Below, in pieces: positions 1 to 11,120 of a DNA stretch of 64,000 nt. The DNA comes from Trichuris trichiura (Eukaryota; Nematoda; Enoplea; Trichinellida; Trichuridae): NCBI GenBank assembly GCA_037903355.1, contig JBAJFE010000003.1, positions 88,888 to 152,887 of the forward strand, written 5' to 3'. A model generated the notes under the pieces. It made no database searches. It was not told where the DNA came from and worked only from the letters and a program-made list of their open reading frames with translations. Within the stretch, counting starts at the first letter, position 1; every line of letters starts with the position of its first letter. The position numbers and the translations under genes are program-made.

Positions 1-853
1 TTGTTCCGTCGACGCTTGTCGATTCCTGACTTCTCCGTGTGCAATGGCGCTTTTTGTTGATTGATTGTACTTTTTCTTTCTTGAAATCATTGTTTTGTAC
101 TTAAAATTGGTTTCGCTAATTTGTAGCCTTTTGCAGCGGTGCTTATTTGCAGCCGGCGGGATGAGCATGAGCTCTTCGTCGTTGCTCTTATGCGCGCCTA
201 CTTCGGCAAACGAGTAAGCGATTACTTACTTGCCATTTTGCGTCACCAAGCGACGGTCTTTTCGCTTCATCAGTTTTAGGCGCGCACGCGCAAAGGATGC
301 GTCTTGGCTGGATGTTGACCAAGCGTTTTACAAAAGCTTTCGATGAGATGTTGTACTTTGAAAAAATGAAACGCATTGAAGTCAGCGTATGCTTCAGATA
401 TGCTATGAAAAAGTCAAGGTGAGTGGTTTACCCTTTTGTCCGCGTAAATAATCGTTATCTTCAATAATAACTGGCAGTCGGCTGTCTTTTTGTCTTAAAC
501 AAGTTACGTTAAAAGCAATGCTCTGTTGAGTTGCTGGATTCGTATCGGTATCATCGTTGGTGGGCTCCAAGTGTCAAAGGTTTTTAACTAATTTCCCGCG
601 CTCATCGAGAAAACCCTTGTATTGTATACGCACTTGCCAAAGTGAAGATAGAACGGAAATGGACAGATTTGAGACGCCGCTGAAATGCCATAGAATCATT
701 TCATAATTCAAATGTTGTTGTCTTGAAATCTTAGCTTGACTTTCGTGTCAACGTGATTGATCGCTAAAGTGTTGTGCTTATTTTCATTAAGCCTTTCAAC
801 GCTTAACCTGTTCGAAAGTGCAGTCAACTTGGCGTCTGTCTGAGTTGGTTTAA

Positions 854-1010
854 GGTCAAAATCCCGAATAGGTCGAAAATGCACTTTAAAGTTGGGCTTT
901 GTGGCAGTTGTGCGTTGCTTCTAGATAAGCAATGTATTTCTTGCTTAGAAGATGCCAACGCACAACTGTCACTTTAAAGTTCATTTTTTGACCTATTCGG
1001 GGTTTTAACC
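854..1010. repeat. Foldback (inverted) repeat, about 157 bp
   Basis: The left arm from 854 (GGTCAAAATCCCGAATAGG...) is matched in reverse complement by the right arm ending at 1010 (...CCTATTCGGGGTTTTAACC). Pairing continues with mismatches through CACTTTAAAGT and CAGTTGTGCGTTG to a short centre near 930-937. The structure resembles a small non-autonomous foldback element. No target duplication was recognised. Confidence 0.75.
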
Positions 1011-4000
1011 GCCACCGATCCGAGTTATTCCTTCCATAGAAAAGTGTTGTAGCACAGATCTGTTTTTGGTGATTAGCTCCCGCTTTATTTGGACCAAATT
1101 GTTACTCCCTTTGAGATAAACACCTTCGGCATCTCCTTCGGCTGAGAGTATTCGCATTGCGTCTCACCTGATTTGGCGGTATTGTATTCAGCAATGTTAC
1201 CATATTATTGTTTCGACGGAAAAAGCTGTCAGCCATATTCCATCCAATTTTGTTATGATGGAAAAGATTTGAAGCACCGCAGTTTGGGGTTTTCGATTTG
1301 ATGCGCTCTATTCTCTCGTGGATAACAGTATTCATTATAAGGCATATGATATACATGGTGTCGCCTCGTTGGGGGAAAGACTTGTGCGGGAAAAGCGAGC
1401 ATATTCTAAAAGTGAAGTAAATTTATAGCTTTTTGGAGCATGGTAGAGTTAAGTATTCTTCCTCAGTGGATCGATTATGCACTGCTCTATCGCCCAAACA
1501 GCCTGAAGACAGTCAGATCGATTCGAAATTTGATGAATATTAGTAATATCTAAGGAAATAGGCGAATTGTTGGACTTAGTATTTTCTTCCGCAAGTTCAA
1601 CTCAGCATTCTTTCATTGCTTCCTACGGAAACGACTTCTCATTGGTGTTGTTATTAATATTGGAGCGAAAGCAACTTGCCTTGATGCCGGTTGATTGATC
1701 TGTTAAGATTTATAACCAATGTCAGCAGTGTAGAAAGTTTTCTTCGCACTATAACGTGCTCGGTTCTACGTTTGCAACTTTAAACCATTCTGTCGAAATT
1801 CTTTTCCCATTGGGCAGCCGTTGAATTATTGGTCGCGTATTACGGCGAAGTATTTGAAGTTCGGAATAGCCGCGCGCGTCTTAAGCGATTGCGTCAAGCG
1901 ATGAAAGTTATTGAACCAACCTACGTGTTTTAGATGGAATCATGTTTCATAGTGATAAATTGCCGAACAGCTGAGAAATGGAATTTACGCACAGCGAAAT
2001 TCCCAAATTTCTGAGTAGAGAAACACGGCCTTAAATTGCTGTTGGTATTCTTACTTTCCTCAAATGATTTTGGAAACGTCTGACGGTAGTTTGAGCGGTA
2101 GGCGCATTTGTTATGCTTCTTCAACTTAAAGCGTTAGCTTTATATGGGCAGCATTTACGATGGGCTAAGGTGAATCCCGAAAAATGTCCATTCAAGTAGG
2201 CGCTTCCGTACATGCTGCGAATAGTCTCTTCGTTGTTGTAGAGCAGGTCTGATCGTCGTCTGCTGTACGGTTTATTTTTGAAAGATTCTACTTCATCTTT
2301 GCCTTGCTTGTTTCTGCTTCCTTAATTGTCGCTTAATTTAAACGTTGCATTGTGTTCCTTTTCGCGGCAGAATCGGAAGCACACTGCAAACAAACCTGAA
2401 AAGCAGCTTTGTGGCACGTTCGAAACATGGAAACAGTTCGGCTGATATTTTCAGAATGCAGTTGTCTTTGATGGCCTCTTTTCTCTTCTTGTCGATTGAC
2501 TATTGTTTGAAAAGACTTTAGTGAGACATTTCGGAATCGATTTAAGATTCGGCGAACTATTTTGTTAAGACGCTTAGCTTTGGTTGGTCCATTATAGAAG
2601 CTGACCAAGAAGTGCTGTAAATCCAGGCGAGTTTGTATCATTCGACGACGAAAGAACTTGCGCCCTTGTAACTTCGCTCCAACGCGTGGTTTTTATGTAT
2701 GATCTTTTTTCGTGCCGAAGCATTGCTTAGTTGGTCGTTGTCTCGACGCTGTATCGACCGCAAGGATATATAATGAGGGAGGGAAAAGTATGGTCACAAT
2801 ATATCAGCCAAAATGAAGTAGTTGCTTTGATTTGTTGAGTCGCCAAGAAAGACCGAGATGATTGCAACGAGTCTGTTCATTATCTGTTAGTCGCTTACAG
2901 TAGTTTCGATTTCTCTTCCGCTGCCGTGGAGATGGACGTTCGCAACGTTCGCACCAATAATTATCAGCTCATAAATAACTCTCTTTTACGCTGAGCCGTT
3001 AGAGATTTTTTAGCATCGTTATGCTGTTCGGAAATTTTTCTTGGGTTAGTTTGGTAGAAAAACGGAAATAGCGTCTTTACGGAATTTTGTAGACAGACTT
3101 GCTTATCCATATACTGTAATCGTTCAAAAGCCGGCTTTTTGTGAACCTGCTTAATACAGTAAAGGTTTGACCGTGGAAGAAGAAAACCAACACTGCGTAA
3201 TGAATCTGAACTCCTCTCTTGAGTGATGCTTCTTATAATTCAGCCGGCTGCTTAAGACGGCAATAAGGATTACTTTTTTTAAGTCTGTTCAAATTCCGTA
3301 AACGGAATTCATAAGCGCCATTTTGTTTAAAAATATTAACAACATTTACTGCCTTTGGCTGCCAGTTTTAGCTGATAGTTGAAACGTAGAATATCCTTTG
3401 GTCGTATACGCATACTACCTACATTGCAAGCAAAGTTGCCCAAAAGTTTTTTTTTCAAATGAGTTCTTTTCAAAGGTGAAATGTTCGTCAGCGTTTTATT
3501 TATGCGTAGAAACTATTTCCCATTGTTTCCGTTCAAACATTTATAAGGCAGGGAAAAGGGTTGCATTTGATGTTTTTTTGCATATGCTTTATTTGTTTTC
3601 TTTCACCTATTCGCTTTATTTATAGTCGTTTGCATATTTTGCAGCGTCCGGAAACGGCGTACTGTTTTTTCGTTCTCGCCTTGATTGACATAGTCGCTCA
3701 AAGCATTCTAGCGTTTGTTCGAAGATTGAATGGCGTTTGGGAGCTAAGAAATAAATCATCGTTAGTTCGTGGACTCGCGGAGCGGACGTGAGTCCACAAA
3801 TTCCTTTGTCAGCATCGTAACCTCTCTTTCAGTTTTATTTTAGTCAGCTGCCAAAAGTGATTCTCCACTTTGCGTGCGTACTTTTTTTTGTTTGAATTTA
3901 GCATTTTGTTTATTATTTACATTTTTTGATCTTCAACCGCGGTTTGCGTGAAACAATGCTTTGAACCAAAGCGGCTGTCGTATTCCTGAAGGCTAATTGT

Positions 4001-6893
4001 TTCTCGCTAGCGAAAGCTGCTTTTTACCTCTTTTTTTTCTCATTGCTTATTGCTGTGCGTTACCTTCGGTCTATTGTTCGTTTGTTGGGGAGGCGCGCGA
4101 AATGGCGGCCTGCCAATAAAATGAACAAAGGAAAAATCGCGCGTTCCTTCGGTGTTGGTGAATTCTTCTTTCCAACCGATCGATCTAATCAATTGTCCAC
4201 TCTGACCTCGGTGCCCCTCGGCGGCACTTTGGCAATTTGTGGCTCCAAGATTGATCGACTCAGTGGAGCGCTTGGAGCGTCCACTTTTTTTACTTTGCAT
4301 TTGCATTATCCGCTTGTGCCCTTCACGTTTGCGCTATCGATTTTTCCGTTTATCATTCGAGCCGACCAAGGGCGCCAGGGAGCCCTTGACGAAGCGTCGA
4401 GTCGACGCTTTGGTAACGTTTTCTAACTTGAAAAAGGCATACGCTAAATTATTCCCGCTGTGACCAATGAGCGGCTGAATTTTTTGCCCATTTAAGTTGA
4501 ATCTTTTATCCATCCCTGGCTGTGAGAAGTCCACGTTTTGGGTCAATGCCGATATGTCACATCGGGTTGCAAATGGAAAGTAGCGACAATTCGCCTGCTA
4601 ATGGAGCTCGGTCACTTATCAGTGGTCGACGACCACCACTTGTTATAGTCAATTGCTGACGATTGGCATTTCGATCGTTCTCCCCTGGAGACAACTTTAA
4701 ATCGACTTCTATCAGTTTGTTCTTGCAGCAATCAGATTATCCGCCTAGAATTCAACGCCGGAGTGGCGATGAGCCACGCAAAATGACCTTATATGATCTT
4801 TGTCCAGCGAGCATCCAACTTTCTGCTAGCATACTCGATTAAAGGTGTAGCGCATGCGCATACTCGTCTTTTCTATTTGAAAGCGTTAAGATCTTGCGTA
4901 CCTGCCATTACCCGTCTTTTACGTGCCGATCACCTGTATGTTGCTTAGTTGCTTTGCTAGCGTTCAACTCGTTCAGAGTTCACGTAGTCAGATGTGAAGG
5001 CAGCTGACGACTGCTGACGCGTTGTGTTTTGCCTTTGGACGAACAACGTAGACTTTATGCATATGCTTAGCAGTTTTAGTAGTTGGCGTCGATTATTATT
5101 TAGTTTTTATCAGGATACTGAATGACTCTTAGTCTTTTGCTGCACTTACATTTTCATTCTTACAATATGCGTCTGTCGGTTGTTAGGCGCATGGCTTCTG
5201 TTGTTTATTATTGAGCATAATAGAAATAGCGCAGAGAGCGCTATTTCGCAGTTTTGCTGAACGTGATTTTGTGTTGTCTTCTTCCCGCTTAACGTTTGCC
5301 AATAGTTTACGCTCTTGTCGCATCATTCCTCCAGTCGGTTTCAGCTTGCTTTGCTTCTTGCTTTGCCGCTAGTTTTCGTCAATTGGCCTATTCTTTCGCC
5401 ACGTGTGGGGCAACGCGCATTGCCTGTTTCTATTGTGTTCAACTGTTTATCGCTTTGCGGGATATTGGCGGGTTTTTTTCTTCGCAAACGACTCGCCGCT
5501 GTTCCCGCATTTTCCGCTTAGGAAAATGCTTAGAATTGTTCTCCGGTGACTTTTTCTTTAAGGCGTACTGAAATTTTGCCCAAGAGTAGCCGAATAGCCG
5601 AAAGACGTTAAGCTCGCTCGATGGCCTATGACGCCAACCAAAGCTGACGTAACCGCAGTGGAAAGCACTTGACAAACAACTACGAGGGTAAGTTTTAATT
5701 TGCATATGTTTTTTCAAACGTTATGTTAATACCAATCTATCCGTACGGCTTGCTTACAGCGCTACACTTGTAGCATATTTGCACAATTTAGAGGATTGCG
5801 CAGTTTTAAGATGCGAGTAATATATGCGCTATGATCCCAAGGTAGATCATTTTCATTATTTGTCGTTATCATCAACTTTTGAAAATCGATTCGGTTTCGA
5901 AATGGTGAGCGATTGAGACTACGGGAGGATCATAAATAAAAATATTAATTTTAGAAAGCGTAGGCGTCATATTCGGGGGCGTCTGCATTTGCGTATAAAT
6001 TGCGAAAGCTTAAGTCGTAAATATCCTTTGCGAGAAAGGTCATTTTGTCATTTTAATGGATGCTGCCTGCTTCAGGCATTTTAGTCCAATAAGTGACATG
6101 ACAGCTTGTTATTAGGAAGCAGTGCTTTGCTTTTCGGCGGGAGCTTGCTGTGATTAATTGAATCCGGTGGGAAAGTGCACGCAGTGGGTGTGGACATTTA
6201 GCGAACAGTCGTAAGAATCAGTATCGGCGTACTTTGCCATGGCAACATCTGGAAATGTGCCCTATTGACAAAGCTGGTACCAACGTTGGTATATCTTCCC
6301 TTTCACCGCCGCATTGCAGAAATTTTTCTTAACCATAGAACTCGTGTCAAGCAAGCTGTAAGAACGTTTGCATACTGCGTAGCTTATAAATGAGAGATTT
6401 ACATCTTAAAGTTTGCATTCTTTGACAGCAAGCTGTTGCAATCGCTGAAGCAGACATTTTGACTGGACTGCTGACGTAAAAGTTCACGTGATTGTCGGCG
6501 AGAAGGTTTTTCCACCGCACATCTTTAGCACCTCGCCGTCTAAACGTTTCATTTTTGTCGTTGAAAATAATTCCCGACGTATTTGTTAAAGTTGTCCATT
6601 GAAGCTGCCAAAAATGCCAGCGCTGAATGTTTTCCTTGAAGTCACATGAGCACGCTTACTCGAAGTACCGTTCTTTTTTAAAAATAATTATTTCTTAGCT
6701 TCTAGCCGCCTTTTGCAAAAGCCAAACTCGCTCTTTTCTTGTGCGACTACGAGGGTGTTTGTTGCATTTTTTTCAATGAACGAAACAACTACGTAAATTT
6801 TTTTAGAAGACAACAACAGCCTCGCTTTCTTCAGTCGCTTATGTAAGAAAATGATTGAACTTGCTTATGGCGTCTCTCTTCTTCTCTTTTAGT

Positions 6894-6898
6894 AGGGT
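6894..6898. repeat. Target-site duplication, left copy (AGGGT)
   Basis: AGGGT lies directly before the left LTR and is repeated directly after the right LTR at 11634-11638. A 5-bp duplication fits Ty3/Gypsy-type integrase. Confidence 0.9.
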
Positions 6899-7429
6899 TG
6901 TTGTTTGGCGGACCATTACGACTCGCGTACAATAACGGTTTATTTCGGAGAAAAGCAATAGAGTGAACGGATAGCTGGTATAGTTAGCCTGAACTGGCTG
7001 AGCTCGTGAGCGACGCGCTTATATAGCCTTGCACGACCTCTGCCTTGCGCTTTCTCACGGACCTCTGGCTCTTCAGCCATCGCCTAATCCGCTTACCGTG
7101 AGGAAGCGGCGAGACAGGCGCTAATCCTGACGCTAGCCACCTTTGTGCTAAGCCGTCGATGTCAGGTTCTCACGCCGATCTCAGAGGTCGTGCCCTCTTG
7201 TCGCTGTCGGGTTCGAGACCTCACGTCGCTCTCGTCGAGACGGGCGCTAATCCTGACGCTAGCCACCTTTGTGCTAGGCCGTCGATGTCCAGGTTCTCAC
7301 GCCGGTCCAGAGGTCGTGCCCTCTTGTCGCTGTCGGATCTGAGGCCCCATGTCGTTCTTCGGGCTGCGCTCTCACGGATGGATTTGTGCCCGCGCTCACT
7401 GGGGTGCCGGTGCGGCTATCTCTGCCACA
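6899..7429 (-). repeat. 3' LTR (531 bp)
   Basis: This is the 3' LTR in the coding sense. It contains a sense AATAAA at 6944-6939 and a sense TATATAA about 80 bp earlier near 7017-7026. It includes an internal tandem duplication of about 126 bp (units starting at 7111 and 7237). It reads the same as 11103-11633 wherever compared. Confidence 0.95.
7111..7341. repeat. 126-bp tandem duplication inside the LTR
   Basis: GAGACAGGCGCTAATCCTGA at 7111 recurs as GAGACGGGCGCTAATCCTGA at 7237, and CTCTTGTCGCTGTCGG at 7195 recurs at 7321, both offset by 126 bp. The two units differ at several bases, so the duplication is older than this insertion. The same pair is present in the other LTR at about 11315-11545. 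Confidence 0.85.
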
Positions 7430-7438
7430 CTCCCCCCT
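7430..7438 (-). promoter_or_regulatory. Polypurine tract for plus-strand priming
   Basis: On the coding strand the bases just before the 3' LTR read AGGGGGGAG, followed at once by the LTR start TGTGGC. A purine run abutting the 3' LTR is the expected primer site for second-strand DNA synthesis, and it confirms the orientation. Confidence 0.85.
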
Positions 7439-7443
7439 GATTC

Positions 7444-10400
7444 TCAAGAATCACAACAGTGCAGCGCGCGGGCCCTCCGAACTCGGGACGAGCGCCTCAG
7501 CGCACCTTGATTCGCTTCGGTGTCTTCGTCCGAAGGGGCCAGCCGTGCTGCGCTATGCCCGACCAGATCATCATCCGAGTCTTCCGTGCGTAATCGCTCG
7601 CTGGGCGATTCTTCGGATGTCCGGCGGCGCAGGTCTCGGACGTGGCGCGGCATTCCGTCGACGTAAACGGCATGGCGTGATAGGCTGCCCGTGACGGTCC
7701 CGCTTCGAAATCTGGAGTCGCAGCGGGCATTGGGTGGTCTTACCCATACCTTGTCACCGACGTGGTAAGGCGCATCGTCCGGCTGGTCTTCCGCTGGCCG
7801 CTGGTCAATTCCGCGGACGCGCACGTTGTACTTGTACACTGCGGCGGCCGGAGCTGACGACTCAGCGCGGTCATCACGCGGAGTGATGTTATAGAGGTGG
7901 ACCGCCTCTATGATAGAACAGCCTTTCCGTGCGGCGATCACCTTAACTGAGCGGTGGCACCGCTCCACGATCCCGTTTCCCGACGGGATGTAAGCGCATC
8001 TGAAGCGCACCCGCACGTCCCAGCGTCTGACAAAGTCGGCGAAAGTTCGGCTCCGGAAGGCGGTGTCATTATCGACGAGCAGCTCTTCAGGCGCCCCACG
8101 CTCGCAGAACACGCATTCCAGCTGTTCCACTATGTCTGCACTGGTCTGGAGCCGTAGGGGGCGCCAGATGGCAAACCGTGATGGCCCGCAGTCGATAAGG
8201 GTTAGGTATGGCGTCGGTCCACAGTGGGTGATGTCCATTCCCACTCTCTGCCATACCCGCTCGACACCCAGGTTTCCTCGCTTCCACTTCACAGGAGCCG
8301 GGTCGATCGACTGGCATACCTGGCAGTCGGCGACAGTCTGTCGCACTGTTCTCTTGCATGCCATCGGGCTGAGCCGCTTTGCGAAGTAGAGCGTTCTTCT
8401 CACTCCGGGATGTCCAGCGTCACGGTGTACCTTGGCTATCAGCCGCTTGATATCCACATCGGTGATCGCTGCGCACACATCCTCGCGAGGAGCAGTCAGT
8501 GAGGCCAGCCATTTCTGCGGAACGCGCGTCAGGGCGTCCGCCCTATTCTTCTCTGACCTCACTAGGGTGACGCTGAGCCGCAGGCCATACTCCTTTACCA
8601 GGGAGAGCACGGTGCCGATTCGCCTCCGTATCAGCATTTCGCCGGACGCCTTGGTTCGCAGTCGGACTTTCCCAGAAAGCGCGTCCGTGATCCACTTGCT
8701 GACTGTGGATGAGTCAGTCATCAGCTCAATGCTTGTCATCTGCCACGACAAAGCAAGGTTGAGCCCCCTGATGACTGCGTCGAGCTCGGCCATGTTGATA
8801 TGCCGAGCATCGTCCGGACGCAACCACGAGGCGTCTTCTATAATCGAGCCACCGACCTCGAGAGCAACGCCAAGAGCCAGCCCACTGGCATCCACCCAGA
8901 CTCTGGCGTTGTCGCCTGAGACGTCCCATGTTCCTTGTGCGGGATCTTGCTTCTTTACTCTGGCGGCGATCTCTTCAAGAAGCGATCTCATGGCACCGTT
9001 TTCCACTGGTTCGTCCCAGGTCTTCGTGACCGCATTGATCGTCCTCTTGGCGAACGCAGCGGCGACCCTTAGCCAGCCACATACTGGGAAATGGCCAACG
9101 AGCTGGCCGCAGTAGGAAAAGACTGAGCGGCGAGTCAGTTTGCGCGGCACATCGCCAACCTCGCCGTCTCTTCTCCATTTCAAACCGTCGCGCTCCCCCC
9201 AGACTCTAAGTCCCAGCACGCGTGCACCTTCTGCAACGCGCTCGTGTGCCTTGCACTTCAGACCATAGTGCGCGAGCTCTTGCTGGACACGTCCGACGGC
9301 AACCACGTCTTCATTTACCAAGACGTCATCAATGTAAGCCGACGTTCCGTTCTTTACCACTGGGTCTCGGGAGAGCACGCAGTTTAGAACGGTCTTCATC
9401 ACGAGGGGCGCCACGTTCAGGCCGAAACCCAGACGGGTTAGGCAATACCTTCTGCCTCTCACTTCCACCGTCTGGTAAGGCCACAACGCTTCGTCAACGT
9501 GAACTTGGAGGTAGGCGTCCTTCAGGTCTATCAAGGAGACGTTCACGCCCTGTCTTCTCCATTCACGCAGTTTGCTGGCGCACACGTCAGCCTCGGCTGT
9601 GTACGTCTCGATGTGAGCGTTCAGTTCTCTGAAGTCCAGTACCGGACGGACTTTCCCCTTCTTCTGCTGAACTATGGCCATCAGGGGAATCAGCCCCTTG
9701 GCCGGGCCGCGCACGCTCACATCATACGGTATAAGCCAACCGTTCTGGATCCACTTATCCAGTTCCTTTTCGTATTGCGCCCGAGCCTGAGCGGTCGGCG
9801 GGTACTCTTTCACGTGGTTTTTTAACACGGCCGGCCCTTCGCCATCTGACCACTTCCAAGCAGCGGTCCAGGAACGCGCGACGGGGTCAAACGTAACGGC
9901 GAAGTCTTTTTCTTCAAGGCGTACGCCGGCGAGGGTCGTTGCGCAGACCGCTGCGCACTCCACTCCAAACCGTACACGCCGTTGGCCGTCTACGCTTACT
10001 CCTCCAAGGGCTGCGATCCCGTTCATGCCGAGGATAAAGTCAAAGCCGAGCGGCTTGGTGTCGGCTACTATCACCTTGACCGTAGCTCGACCGCCTCCTG
10101 CCGTCTCCAAGCTGACTGTACCATATCCCCGGCATCTCCACTCCATACCGTCGACTGTGACGATGCTGACGCGGCGTCTTTTCCAGCTCTTGCAGCTCGC
10201 AACGTGCGCCACGCACTTTGAGCAGCCTGTGTCCACCAGAACGCTGCGCTGCACACCATCAATTCCCAGTCGAGCGGTCGGCAGCGCCCTGGTCAGCGTC
10301 GACGAGGGGAGCAGGCTGGCGCTGACGCCTTCTCCCCGTGGCCGTTTTCCTGGTGCCTGGCCGGAGCACCGCCTGGGCCATTCGGGCGACGGTTTCCGGT

Positions 10401-10707
10401 TCTGCACTGAGACCCGCGTCTGACTTTCTTCTCGCCGCCGTCTGGATTCTTTTGTGATGTAGGGCATTCTCGGGCGAAATGCCCTACGCCGCCACACGAG
10501 AAGCATCGTCGTCCTGAGCGGACCGACCGTGACCTCGGCTCGAGCTCTGCAGTGCCAAGGCATGCTTCTTGAAAGATCGTGGGCCTGTCGTCTAAGAGGA
10601 TCGCACGGGCGCGGGCGAGAAGCTGGTCCAGGCTCAGCTCTTCCGTGCGAGCTCCCGCTCTCAGGAACTGTCGCACACGCCCTGGCAACCCGGCCACAAA
10701 GGCACAT
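7444..10707 (-). CDS. Pol polyprotein: protease, reverse transcriptase, RNase H, integrase
   Basis: This 1087-codon frame carries the replication enzymes of the retrotransposon. Visible motifs by frame residue: aspartic protease VDTG at 158-161; reverse transcriptase with LIDLKDAYLQV at 392-402 and YIDD at 458-461; RNase H with D606, E641, D665 and D724; integrase with a zinc-binding H761, H766, C795, C798 and a catalytic D825, D879, E915 set in which the last two are 35 residues apart (DD35E). The C-terminal part (about 980-1030) has a VGDKVWVRPP start typical of the integrase tail. The frame overlaps gag from 10293 to 10707 and lies in the -1 frame relative to it, so it is probably made by ribosomal frameshifting. 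The first 100 or so codons of the open frame therefore are probably not used. I found no textbook slippery heptamer. Confidence 0.93.
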   Translation of the reverse strand: MCLCGRVARACATVPESGSSHGRAEPGPASRPRPCDPLRRQAHDLSRSMPWHCRARAEVTVGPLRTTMLLVWRRRAFRPRMPYITKESRRRREESQTRVSVQNRKPSPEWPRRCSGQAPGKRPRGEGVSASLLPSSTLTRALPTARLGIDGVQRSVLVDTGCSKCVAHVASCKSWKRRRVSIVTVDGMEWRCRGYGTVSLETAGGGRATVKVIVADTKPLGFDFILGMNGIAALGGVSVDGQRRVRFGVECAAVCATTLAGVRLEEKDFAVTFDPVARSWTAAWKWSDGEGPAVLKNHVKEYPPTAQARAQYEKELDKWIQNGWLIPYDVSVRGPAKGLIPLMAIVQQKKGKVRPVLDFRELNAHIETYTAEADVCASKLREWRRQGVNVSLIDLKDAYLQVHVDEALWPYQTVEVRGRRYCLTRLGFGLNVAPLVMKTVLNCVLSRDPVVKNGTSAYIDDVLVNEDVVAVGRVQQELAHYGLKCKAHERVAEGARVLGLRVWGERDGLKWRRDGEVGDVPRKLTRRSVFSYCGQLVGHFPVCGWLRVAAAFAKRTINAVTKTWDEPVENGAMRSLLEEIAARVKKQDPAQGTWDVSGDNARVWVDASGLALGVALEVGGSIIEDASWLRPDDARHINMAELDAVIRGLNLALSWQMTSIELMTDSSTVSKWITDALSGKVRLRTKASGEMLIRRRIGTVLSLVKEYGLRLSVTLVRSEKNRADALTRVPQKWLASLTAPREDVCAAITDVDIKRLIAKVHRDAGHPGVRRTLYFAKRLSPMACKRTVRQTVADCQVCQSIDPAPVKWKRGNLGVERVWQRVGMDITHCGPTPYLTLIDCGPSRFAIWRPLRLQTSADIVEQLECVFCERGAPEELLVDNDTAFRSRTFADFVRRWDVRVRFRCAYIPSGNGIVERCHRSVKVIAARKGCSIIEAVHLYNITPRDDRAESSAPAAAVYKYNVRVRGIDQRPAEDQPDDAPYHVGDKVWVRPPNARCDSRFRSGTVTGSLSRHAVYVDGMPRHVRDLRRRTSEESPSERLRTEDSDDDLVGHSAARLAPSDEDTEANQGALRRSSRVRRARALHCCDS

Positions 10708-11120
10708 GCCAGGGTCTTCTCCGTCACTCCTCCGAACAAAGCTGCCAGTCTTCTCAGCTCTGCCAAGAACATGTCCGGCGGCTCGTCGGTTTTCAATTTC
10801 CGCGATACGAACTGCTCATAAGCGACGAACGAGTCTACCGCGAGAGCGGCGGTCAGGGCTCGTTTGACCTTCTCAGCATCTTTCCGGTCTTCGACGGGCA
10901 GTTGCATGTACACCGCGAAAGCGCCGCCGGTGAGCCGCAATGGTATGACCGTCGCGACGTTGTCGATTCCACGTAGCTGGCACACCAACTCGACTTTCTC
11001 GAGCCACTCGGTGATCGACTGCCTTGCCGAGCCGTCGTACTCCGGGATGAGCTTCACATCGACGGACTGGTCTTGCTGCGTGGTTTCCATGCCTCGATAG
11101 CTTGTTGTTTGGCGGACCAT
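10293..11120 (-). CDS. Gag protein with CCHC zinc knuckle
   Basis: Gag packages element RNA. The frame stays open into the 5' LTR. The first ATG is at 11120, inside the LTR, and a second is at 11090, 12 bases past the LTR edge; both have G at -3. The open frame extends further upstream but begins with TTG, not ATG. From the 11120 start the protein is 275 residues: an acidic, helical capsid-like region with a TEWLEKVE segment, a FVAGLPGRVRQFLRAGA segment typical of Gypsy gag, and a knuckle CFSCGGVGHFAREC (C-X2-C-X4-H-X4-C) at about residues 207-220. The tail is basic and ends in the overlap with pol. Confidence 0.9.
   Translation of the reverse strand: MVRQTTSYRGMETTQQDQSVDVKLIPEYDGSARQSITEWLEKVELVCQLRGIDNVATVIPLRLTGGAFAVYMQLPVEDRKDAEKVKRALTAALAVDSFVAYEQFVSRKLKTDEPPDMFLAELRRLAALFGGVTEKTLACAFVAGLPGRVRQFLRAGARTEELSLDQLLARARAILLDDRPTIFQEACLGTAELEPRSRSVRSGRRCFSCGGVGHFARECPTSQKNPDGGEKKVRRGSQCRTGNRRPNGPGGAPARHQENGHGEKASAPACSPRRR

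Larger units (their letters stand above)
1..6898. other. Intergenic DNA, no supportable gene
   Basis: Open frames here are short (the longest about 127 codons at 4043-4426), show no family motif, and have no convincing exon chain. The only clear structure is the foldback repeat at 854-1010. Base composition is AT-rich with many T-runs. Small non-coding RNAs or short exons cannot be excluded by eye. Confidence 0.5.

Noticed and set aside
4043..4426. 127-codon frame and its antisense partner
   Set aside because: Both strands are open, neither shows a family motif, and no exon chain is evident.
7145..7440. Plus-strand frames in the LTR encoding Ser/Arg-rich peptides
   Set aside because: They are antisense to the element, arise from GC-rich LTR sequence, and occur identically in both LTRs.
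8432..9115. 227-codon plus-strand frame
   Set aside because: It is the antisense shadow of the pol frame, which has all enzyme motifs.
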